The notes below the pieces were generated by a model. It ran no database searches and was not told the DNA's origin. It saw only the letters and a program-made list of their open reading frames with translations. A DNA stretch of 64,000 nucleotides from Lingula anatina (taxonomy: Eukaryota; Brachiopoda; Lingulata; Lingulida; Lingulidae), in the NCBI RefSeq assembly GCF_001039355.2, contig NW_019775686.1, positions 82,954-146,953 of the forward strand, in the 5' to 3' direction. The translations under genes and the position numbers were made by a program. Below are positions 50,001 through 62,000 of the stretch, in pieces; the first letter of the stretch is position 1; each line of letters begins with the position of its first letter.

Positions 50001-53000
50001 ACAAATTAGGCTCAATTAGACAAATTAGGCTAGAAAATTTCGCCTCAGGAAACGGTTTCAAGCGTTATAATAAAATCACATGCTTATAAATGTTGTCTGC
50101 TGAATCAGATCCCTATGAATATCCAGTAAATCCTTTCCCCTGCTTCGCAACACACACCTTTATGCCCTCTCGTTTACCACTATTCAGCAATAAAGGAATT
50201 ACTCAAGTTATGAAACGTCTCAGTTCTTTGCAATCAAGACCTGTTGACGACTGTCAAAACAGTCAAGAAAAGGAATTATTTTTGTACAAGAACTGAGATT
50301 GTTTGTATCTGCTTCATTGCCATGCTACTTCATACCAATCGCCGTATAAATATACAGTATTCATGTATCATTTATCAAATACCCAGTACCTTACCTATAC
50401 CTTACCCGGCCTCTTTCCTATAGATTGCTACGAGAAGGGTGACGGTTGGCATTCCGATCCCTGGGACTGTAGAGTAATTCACCAGTGTAGCCAGGGCATA
50501 TACACCCGCCGCCAATGCTTCCAAGGTTATTACCTAAATGAGGATCGACAGCAGTGTCAACCACCCAATAATCTGAACGGAAAATGCAATGGTGATGGTT
50601 CAAGGATTCCCGAACCCCTTACGTGCCCCAATATGAATATCAACCTCTTGTTTGTGCCACATCCTATGAACTGCTCGCTGTGGTACAGCTGTATGCAGGG
50701 TAGACCCACGGAGGCCAGAATGTGCATACAGAACTGGTACTCGTCTGTGAGTGGGTGCAAGCCGCGGGACGAAGTAACGGAGTGTAACGAGCACGGCACG
50801 CGAGCTGGCGGTAGGTATCCCCTGGGTTATGCATGGGCTAAAAAAGGGAGTGTCTCACTCTGTTGGTGGCGGTACCTGGCGTGTATACTCGCTTATCAAA
50901 ATTTTCAAGAAAATGTCTAGAAAAGTCGGTGTGCGTTCCTTTAAAGCAGCTAATAGTATTCGAGTTCTTCAGATTTCTTCAATGTTTTTCACAATAAATA
51001 TAGACCTATATATTCACATAAATCATGCCTAGATATAACTTATTTTACCCGTTTGATTTGTTTTCAGCTGTTGTTCCACCATTCACAACAACACTTGAAC
51101 CTCCCTCCACCACAGCCCCAAGATATACAACCACGACCACCACACGCCCCACGACCACAACAACACGCACAACGACAACAGGTAAGAGCAGTTTAGCAAA
51201 TACTTTGCCTGATATAAATAAAAAAGCTAAGTGACAGAAGGCATTAATATAACCTTTGTTTCGGAGTACTGACGCCGTCCCCTCTGTACAATAGCAAACA
51301 CTTGTCGTTGCTTTCGTGTAAAGACATCAAGTTGGCTGAGAACCTATAGACGTGTCATTCTTAAAATTAGGACACTGTGTGAAACCTTGGTGTCAGAAAA
51401 CAAGTTTATGTAGAGTAAATGTCAATCCTTGGACATTAAGAGTGACGGCAAGCTTGCGCTGGATATATGGGGAACATTGATAGTCAGTTCTCTGAAACTC
51501 AGGGCGAAAGCAGATGTATTATCTGCTGAATCTTCCTCCCAGGCGGATAACGACATCATACTAGATGTCAATCATAACTTAAACCCACCCACAATTTTAA
51601 TCGCCCCGCCTCCTAATACCTAGTTGTCAACGTTACTAACAGTTAACTAATAAGGTGGATGATAAATGACGTTAAATGACGTCAACTGTTTTCGCACGCT
51701 CGTGGATGAGTGGACTCTTGGATATATGGATGCCGAACATTGCATCGGGAGTTTTGATATTGATGAAGGCATGGGCCATGATGGAACAACATTTATAAGA
51801 GACTGTGTTTTGACTGCTTTGGGCTCTTTACTAAGTTCTCTTTTAAACAAAAGCATGGAGAAGGACGTTTCCTTCTTTCACGGCATGGCGGCAAAATGGC
51901 CGCGTAAAATTTGTTTTCCAGATTTGTAACGTAACACTAACCGAATGGTTTTCACTTCTATCACGTTTGCAAAATAAAATGGATCTTGAGACCCTGATGT
52001 TTCAGCGTGAAGGGCTTATCTGTTCTTCTCAGTATGGTGTGCATTTCTGATAATAATGAATCACCTTCCAATTTCAATTAAATGAATAACACAAAGTTTA
52101 TCGTAACTATTAACCAACTTCTCTCGTGTCTCTCTGAATTTATGGAAGGGGTGGGTTTTTTTCAACATAAAATGTTTTACGATTCCAGCAAAGAGGGCAC
52201 TCCGATTCTAATAAGCATGACGTTAGAAGGGCGTTTCAATAAAAAAAAAACAAAACAAACCACCGTGTGACAAACTAATCTTTAACTGTCGATTAATTCC
52301 AAGTGTCCAAAAATGAAATTAACACCCTATTTTAGCAACTGAATCAAGGCAGTTTCGTTTTACAAGACACAAACATGGCGACAGTGTTAATTTGCGACTT
52401 GGCATGTACCAACGTTACATCAGCTGAATGTGCTAAATTAATTATCAAATTACAGTTATCTTCTTGCCACTGATTTTATTATCACACGTAATAACATATT
52501 GCAAAAACTATTTTAATTAACATTCTTTTCAATTAACGTAAAAAAACTTCACGCTACATGCTAAATGCACACAATGAAGTCTCAAAGCATCAAATTTATC
52601 TCCGACCGTCAGCTAAGCCAGAATTCGACTGCACAAACAAGGGCAACCAGTGGTTCCCAGACGAAGACGACTGCACCATAGTTCACCAGTGCCGCAGCGG
52701 TGAATATTCCAAACTTAAGTGTCCACCAGGACGATTCCTTGACGCCAAAAATGCCATCTGCCAATCTGCAAGCACTTTGTATGAAGAGTGCACACCAACC
52801 GGGAAGAGAAGACCTGTCCCACTTCTCTGCCCCGCTGCCACCACGCTGTTCATTCCACATCCCACGAACTGCAGTCTTTGGTACAGCTGTGTGAACTGGG
52901 CGCCTACAGAACCACAGCCGTGCATAGGCAACTATTTTTCCACGGGATCATCCTGCAGACCAAGAACCATTGTTAAAGAGTGTAATATATTTGGTGAACG

Positions 53001-56000
53001 CGTGGAGGGTGCGTATATCTTAAAGCGTGCCTTGCTTGCTTTTTTCCGTCCTGTTTTGATGTTTTGCTTGGTCTCTATCTATGAAGCTTAATGTGAACGC
53101 TCGTGTCAGAAGCTTTGCGCCTTAGCTTTGATGAAGTTATCTCCCCCCTCCCAGAAAAAAAGCTTCTTCAATTACGTTTATCTTTTTAACAACAAAATAT
53201 AAAGGAGAGCTTGCGTTGTTTATGTTGATGGATAAAGATTAATAGATAGTATTTATTAGCTTAGTAAATGCTTAAAGAATTTTCCAAAAGGCAGAAGGGG
53301 TGCATCGATTTGGGCAGCGCACAATCCCCATCTTCATTTCAGTTTTATCCATAAGCAACGTGTTCGAAAGGAACATGCTATATCATTGTTTAAAATATTG
53401 CAAAAGATCTTTAATCCAAACAGAACCAATAAACTCTGCCATACCCACTTCAACGCAACCCTGCTGCCAATTAAAATATTATTTAAATTTTTATATCATT
53501 CAAAACGGAAGGCTTTAATTGTTAGACTGTATTAGTGTTAATTTTTACGTTCGAGCTGTAGTCTAGTATTACAGTATCGTAGTGTTATATTTTGCCCTGC
53601 CTACGTAGTTACCGTAGAAATTGCCTGCTTATTATAGTTAGAACGACCACTCCCACTCCTACAACCACTAGACCTACCACTACTACGCCCAAACCCACCA
53701 CCACCCGACGTACCACTACCACAAGAAGGACTACAACCACTCGACGAACGACGCCAGGGACAGGTAGGTTTATATGTGACATCACATGGCTAACCATATA
53801 TATTTTTGTGACTTTCACCCAGGAGAAAGAAACGTGTGGCGTGCGTCAATCTACTTAAACTGTGCAAACAAGTTTCATGTTATTGGGCAGTTTTTAGTTT
53901 AGACGAGAAAGCAGAGCTTGCTTCTGGTGCTTGGTTAGAACTTATGTAGCGTAAAATGATGTTATTCTTTTAGCACATATCACAATACTTAGAAATCCGT
54001 AACAGAAGGATGAGGTATTAGATTTGCCATTAGTTTAGAAAATATAATGATGTTTAAAGATCACTTTGTGCATACTGTATGCGTAATGTGAAGGAGGCAG
54101 ATTTAACACGTTTCTCAACTAACGTAAATGCCATGTTGTTATACAAAATCAATAACCCTCGTCCGTACCAGAGTGTGAATATAATACAAATGACCCATTC
54201 ATTATATTTACAAAATACTGATAAAATTTATTTTCTTTGTCAAGTATCTGTCACTTGAACGTATAACCAATATGTTTTCTGTTCTTCACAGCATTTAAAT
54301 ATTTTGATGTATCTGACAAAATGAAGTGCAACAAAAGCTCTTTTAATAAAAAGCGGAGTCGAAATAAAAAATCACAAAATTCTGGTAAAAAAAACGACAT
54401 GTCCAAAAAAACGTCAAGCTGGAGGGCGCAGAGATTCGATAAACAACATCTAAAAATACACTGATACAGGAGTTTTACATATTTCGCAGAGGTAATACTT
54501 ACTTCTGAAACTTCGCTTTTTAGTCTCAATGGGCGGTAGAGTAGACGTATGTAGCGGTGAACAGAAGACCCCGAGCACGTGCGGCACCACCGACTGTGCG
54601 TACCGCGTATCCTGGCAACTGAATGACGCCACTGATGAGATCAGATTCACCCTAGAGGGCGCAAGACAAGGAGAATGGATGGGAATTGGATTCTCACAAG
54701 ACAGGAAAATGGTATGATAAATACAAAAGACTTAATATGTTTTGTACGTCAACACTGTATGTGAAATACTGCACTTTGTTGTCGTTTTGTCATACACTGT
54801 ATTTTGGTAACATTCAAGAGTGATATATTACACGTCTGTATCAGTTCAATTTTTGACTGCACTTGATAAGGCCCTTTCACAGCATCCAGTATATTTTCAT
54901 TTGACTAGTATTACAATTAATAATCTTTTTTGTTTTGTTTTTTCCTTCAGCCTGCAAGCGATGCAATGATAGCATATTACAATAGCAACGGACAAGCAAC
55001 GGTTAGCGACAGGTAAAAACAATTCCATATCATCATGTTGCCAGTAATATGATTCTTATTAACTGTCGGATTGTCAAATGGATTAAAAAATCAGTTTCAT
55101 TTTAAACAGCTGGAGATAACATTTGACAACCCTTCTTAGAATGTCGCTGTTTTAATTACTTAAAACCTGTTAAATTTCATATGAAAAATGATCTTTCAGA
55201 TGGATGTACGCCTATGCTAAGCCCACACCTGACACTTCCCAGAACTTCAATGGCGTCTCTGGACAATTCGTTAATGGACGAGCGTCCATTTCATTTAACC
55301 GTCCTCGTCGGACAGGGGACGGTGCCGACGTTCTATTCAGCGACAATGCCTGTTACTATTTCTTATATTCCAAAGGAACTTTGTCTAACAGCGGCGACCT
55401 GAATTACCACAGTTTCAGAGCTGTGTCACAGGAAAAGATTTGCATCAAATCATGCCAAGGTAATTTCCTTTGTGAATAGTATGATTGGATGTGGTTGATG
55501 TTGAGCAAATATTTACCTGTTTTTAAAAAAAATATTATCTCATTAGAGAATTGCATAAGAACTTAATAGGATATAATGTTAAAGTGATGTTGTAACGTAG
55601 ATGACTATGTTTGCACTCAAAGGTATTAAGAGGTGGTCATAACAGCAAATAAAGACGGCTATGTGCAGACAAAATGCATATTCACCTATGTTCAATAATA
55701 GTATTACCAAAAAGGTCAACTTAAGGTCACTATTTGTTTTCTTCAGGCTCCACCAGAACATCTCGACCGCCAGGTAAGCCCAAACCCTTGCTCAATGAAT
55801 AAAATGGGACATTGTCTTAATAAATATATAAAAAGGCCTAAATTTATCAGTATATGTACAACAAATTTACGTATACTTAAACAATGCGTGATGTAATGAA
55901 ACCAATAAGCTTTTCCTTGCAATGGTGCGGAAGGAACTTGCTGAATTCCTGGGAAAGTTATGTCTTCGTGTTTGTGACCCATCACTATCGGCCCTCCGTC

Positions 56001-59000
56001 GTGTCACGTCACGCACCTGTTTTATAGGGTGTAGGTTGAGGATACCAAGCACAGGCAGAGCTCTATGTTTCCCCGTGTATATACATAATTCATCCTCTTG
56101 GCTATATATACCACATGTGTGTCTTTATAAAACAAACACTTCGTTGTCTATTCCCTGACGCAGGTGAGTTTCGCTTTCTCTTTAAACAACTTACTACGCT
56201 TTTCACTTTACCGTCTCATTGCCATACAAAAAGCACTTTCACACATATTCCCTCCTCATGCAAGTGTGTAGTTGTTATAAAAAGTTCATTTATCTTATTC
56301 GTAACCTAACCATTCCCAACACCCAGTGACCCTTTACTGTAAACCATGTATACATTATACCCTTTCCATCTAACATGCATATAAAACACCCAATTGCACA
56401 CCATGTTGTGTATACAATGCATACACTATGTGATATACATGTACCAACTCATATATGAGGACCTGGTATATATTATAACAGAATGATAAATGGAAACATG
56501 CAAAGGAAATAAATACCTCATGTCGTCGTGACCATGTAACTGTCAGCATCTTCGTTGAAGGAATGGGAATCTAACTGTATGAAGTCTGTGAATAACATAC
56601 CTGCTTACTCCCTGGTTGGTGAAATGAGATCAAACACACGGGAACCCCCGCTGCCGCTGTTACTGCTGGTGGTGCTGCTGGTGGGAGAAATAACCGGAAA
56701 CTGCGCACGCGTATATGAAATTATTGATGAATAGACTTGTCACTTTCAGAGACCAGTGAGGTGGACATCACTGCAGGTAGCTCTGCCAAGCAGGTAACAA
56801 CTTCCGTTAGTTTTCAGGTAGGCTCTGAGAACTTTACATCAAGTTCTAATTCAGCAACAAAAGGTATAACTGACCGTGGACAGGAAACAACATTGGCAGT
56901 TACAGAAACGACAGGTGCTATCACCGATGCCTTGGATGAAACAACACAAGGTCTTCATTCATCAACAAATGACCAGTCCACAGATGCCATTCCAACCACA
57001 TCAGAGACCAGAACTGTTGTAGGTACTAATTTAGGATTATCAACACAAGAACCGATAGGAATCAGCCCAGTAACTACCACATCGACTGGGAAGGTGCAAC
57101 AAACAAAACCAATAGGGTCGAACCAGCAGGAAACGACTGTAAAGGCTGGAACACCTGTCACGCTTACAGGCGAATCGACAGAACCAGGCATAACAGAAAT
57201 TACAACTCAAAAGAATATGAAAATGTCCACAACGCCAGGAGAGACGGAATCTCAGGAAACTGAAACTACATCAACCGAATCTACCACTTCAGCTGGCTCA
57301 GCAGAGATTACGAGTATGTTAGGGGAAGAAACTAATGCAACCAACATTTCAGATCCACAAATGTTAACAAAAATATCAACAATAACTACAGCAGCTACCA
57401 GCATACAGGGTCATCAAACATCATCCTCCTTAATTACACAAGAAACATTAACAACACCATTGGTGAAGACATATATAACCACACAGGAAGAGACGACAGT
57501 GTCAACAGAAAATACTGTAGCAGTTAGTCAGAAAACAGATGTCACTGAAACAAACATGCCAGATGCAGCAACACAAGGGATACAAGTTGACAGGACAACA
57601 GATATGTCTACGTTTGCCACTCCAGATACAACGTCATCAGTAGACGAATCAGCAGTGACAATGATACCTACACCAACAATAGGGACTGATGGTATCGTAG
57701 TACACACTGATATGACCACAACAAGAAGAGTAGAAACAACGTTATCTGTTGTCACTACGCCCGATGGAACAGCAGCTACAAAAACTACACAAACAGCAAC
57801 AACTACATCACCACCAATCACACAAATAGTTGGAGAACATATCTTGAATGCTACAAAAGCGACCCCATTAAAAACAACTGAGGAAATGGAGACCACGGTA
57901 TTTGCTGAGGCAACACAAGCATCAACAACAACAAACCCAACAGCAGCAACAGGCACTCTTGATGGTAAATTAAACAACAAAGAAATGACCACAACAAGAA
58001 CACCAGATGAAACAACAATGATGCCGCCAACGCCAGAAAATAGTTACAAAGCCTTAGTATCTACTGAGACAGTGATAGCTGAAACACAACCACCATCACC
58101 AGTAACAACACTCAAAACAGCAACAACAGGTAGTTACAATAACCTTAACAATGCAGAAAGGACCACATCAAAAACAGTTAATATCATTGAAACAACAGTA
58201 CCTGCTAAGTCAACTCGAGTGAAAGCTGTGACAACAGAAGAAACAACAATGACACCAACAGCAGCAGCAAGTTTAAATACTTTAAACAATACAAATATGA
58301 CCAAACCAAAGACAGCAAATATTCTTGAAACAACAGAATCAGCTGAAGCAACGCAAGTTGAAGCAACAATGACGCCAAGTGAAAATAAATTAAACAATAC
58401 GGAAATGACAACATCAAAAGTGATGGGACAACTGAAAACAACAGCATCTGCTGAAACAGTACAAGAAACAACAATGACACCAACTGGAGAAGAGGTAACA
58501 AGCAATACAGATATGACCTCAACAGAATCAGTTAGGGAGACAGCACAAAAAACAACAACAAATACAGAAATGACTACATCAGAAACATTGAGGGACCTGG
58601 AAACTACTGTGAATGCTGGCACAATTACAGTCAAAGCTGCGACAAGGACCACAGCAGAAACAGTAGCAGGCAGTGATAACAACTGGAACAACACAGAAAT
58701 TACAACATCAAAACCAGTTGAGGAATTGGAAACTACAGCATCTTTTGACAGAACACAAGCTAAAATAAGCATGACAACAACAACAACAACAACAGCCAAC
58801 AGCTAATGGAGGTGTACTAACTCCGCCTTTTGACTGCAATGGTAAAGAAAATACACTTCATCCAAGTGAAAGTGATTGTACAAACTATTTTCTCTGCTAC
58901 CTAGATCAATTAGTTGGTCATTTTAAGTGCGCTCCAGAAACATACTTTATTGCACAAGAGCAACGATGCATTACTTTTGAATTTGCCAGTGAGAAGTGCT

Positions 59001-62000
59001 TTTTCAACGGCACCAGAAAGTCTGATGATTCAGTAAACAGGACAACAGCTTCAATTCCTTCAACTCAGCCTTTGTTTACATGTGAGGGAAAGGAAGACGG
59101 GCTATATCCTGACCACGAGTCTTGTCTTCGAGGTCACAACTGTACAGATGGTATTGATACAATAGTCTCATGTAGCGGAAGCAGTTTCTGGGATGCTAAT
59201 ACAAATAACTGTGTCTCATACGATAAAATTACACTGGTGATTGACCAATGCTATGTAATACCTGATCATCCGAAGTATGGGCAACGTATACAACTGCAAA
59301 CAACAATTTCCACCACAACGTATACAACACGGGTTAGCAGAGACCCTGGTTCTCAAACACTATCTACATTACCGACACAAAAAACAACAACTCCAGAATT
59401 AATCATGACAAATATGACAGCAACAGGACAGACAACTCTGTCGACAGAGAGTGCAGGGAGTCAAGAGGCTACTGGCATGCTTTCTCCAACAACAACAAAA
59501 ATAACGTCAAAAAGTAGTGCTCTTTTAAGTGGAAGTACACAGTCAACTATGAAAAGCAGACCTGGCGATGAAACAAGTACACAGACAACAACAGCAAACC
59601 CTGAAGATTTAAGTACTGTAGAACTAAACAAAGGGCAAACAACGTTCACACCTCCCAATCAAGCAGCAGTTTCTATACTACCTGTTACTGAAACGATATC
59701 TGAAAGAACAGGCTCATCATCATCATCATCATTATCAAAAATAGTGAATAGTACAGAAAGCTATGCTGTGACAGGGCAAACCAAATCCACACCCAGCCAA
59801 GCATCGCTATCCATACCATCTGTTACTGGGACTACATCTATGAGAACGGGATCTACACCATCATCAACATTGGTGAGTAGCACAGAGAGTTATTATGTGA
59901 CAAGTGAAATTACCACAAAAATAACAAGAACACCATTTACCAGTATAACAACTAGAGCACCTCCAAGACCAAGTTATGTTTCATTTACATGCCGAGGAAA
60001 AACAAGTGGATTCTACCCTCATCCAGAGAACTGCATCAACTACTTCCATTGCAGTGGTGGACGTCTTATAGCTGCAACAAGTTGTGCAAAAAACACATTC
60101 TATGACAAAGATCGGAAAGACTGTCTCCCATATGATTTGGTTCAAGACGAATGTTACCCAGATGGAGTAAGGGTGATTTCAGGAGTCACACATATCTATA
60201 CAACCAGTACTCCTGGAACAAGCACCACTCCACTCTCAACATCTCCGTATAGGGTATCAACTACAACATACAGCAGTACATCAGCAAGCCAACCTTCACC
60301 AACTGACAGTGAGGTCACATGTGCTGATAAGAAGGATGGGATATACGCACTTCAGAATTGTAACATGTATTACCAGTGCACAAGTGGAAATGCAAAAGTA
60401 CATCTATGTTCGCCGGCATCTTACTTTGATTCAGCCAGAAAGGCTTGTCTTTGGAAAGTACTTGTAAAAAGCCAGTGTTATTCAAATGGAACTAGGAAAC
60501 TGCCTGCCACCACTCCCATACAAACCAGCTCTTCGACTTCATCGCCACGCCCATCATCATCATCAATTACTTCTACTACAGGTTTTCAAATGACTACAGG
60601 TAAATTTAAATTACACAACAAAACATTGTGCAGTAATTATAAACACTGTGATGCCCTTTTACATGTGCTTTACATACGTTTTACAAAAGTTTTGGTTGGT
60701 TTTTGGTTTGAATGCAATGCACCACATAATAGTCAAATAGGCCTTTATCATTATACTTCATCTAAGAATAATGTTTTAATAATCCCATTGCAGGTTCAGA
60801 CTTAACCTCCAAAGTATCACCAGAAAATTCCATCCCTTTATCCACAACCCAAACCCCCCTCCCGGCATCAATATTGGTTTCTTCTGAATTGAGGACGGTC
60901 TCAATACCCAAGTCTACCACGACACCTTACTCCTCATATTCTGCTCCATATTCCTCTTACAAACCTGGTTCAAGTTTTACTCCATATATTGCCACAATAA
61001 AATCCAGTATTAACCCAAGTAGGCAAAACAGCACTGCGTCACATGTCAATTCTACCCCTACCTCTTTTCACCAAAGCAAAGGTATAACCTCGCCACAGCA
61101 AAACAGGAGTGTCACTATCACAACCAAATCACAAGAGCAAAGTAAAACTACACATGACAGGGATAGCGCCACCTTATTACAAGACAAGAGTACCACAACT
61201 ATTCCACAAGACAAAAGCGGCCAATCACAACATAGGAGCACCACCACTTTACAATACAAGACTACCCCATCACAAGAAAGGAGTACAACAATCGCAGCTG
61301 ACCCATCTCAAGACAAAACGACTACCACCTCACCCCAAGAAGAGAGTACAGCTGCCACATCACAAGAAAAGACTAAAACCACCTCATTCCAATACAAAAC
61401 GTCCACAACCTCACCACAAGACAAGCCTACCACCACCTCACCCCAAGACAAGAGTACCACTGCCACATCACAAGACAAAACTACCACACGCCCAACCCAA
61501 TACAAAACTACCACCACCTCACCACAAGACAAAAGGACCACTACTCCACCAAAAGACAAAACTACCACTACTTTACCACAAGACAAAAGTTCTGCCGCCC
61601 CATCACAATACAAAATTATCACCACTTCATCACAACACAAAACAACCGCCACCTTAACACAAGACAAGAATACCACAGCCAGATCACAGAAAACGACCAC
61701 CACCTCACCACAAGACAAAAGTACCACCATCTCACCACAAGACAAAAGTTCTGCCATTCATCACAATACGAAATCAGCACCTCACCAGCAGACAAGAGTA
61801 CCACTGCTCCATCTCAAGACAAAACTACCACCACCTCACCACAAGATAAGAGTTCCATCACCTCACTACAAGACAAGAGCACCACCACTTCACCACAAGA
61901 CAGGAGTACTGCTGCTCCACCACAAGACAAAGCTACCACTGCCTCATCACGAGACAATATAACCACCACCTTACAAGACAAGGGCACCACCACTTCACCC

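Noticed and set aside
51666-51929. 87-codon open frame in an intron
   Set aside because: No domain, no matching splice sites and a frame unrelated to the gene.
58134-58799. 221-codon minus-strand open frame
   Set aside because: Val-rich mirror of the Thr-rich mucin tract on the plus strand.
61109-61657. 182-codon plus-strand frame with His-His-Lys-Thr repeats
   Set aside because: Out-of-frame reading of the same repeats; flanking ChtBD2 domains and phase support the other frame.
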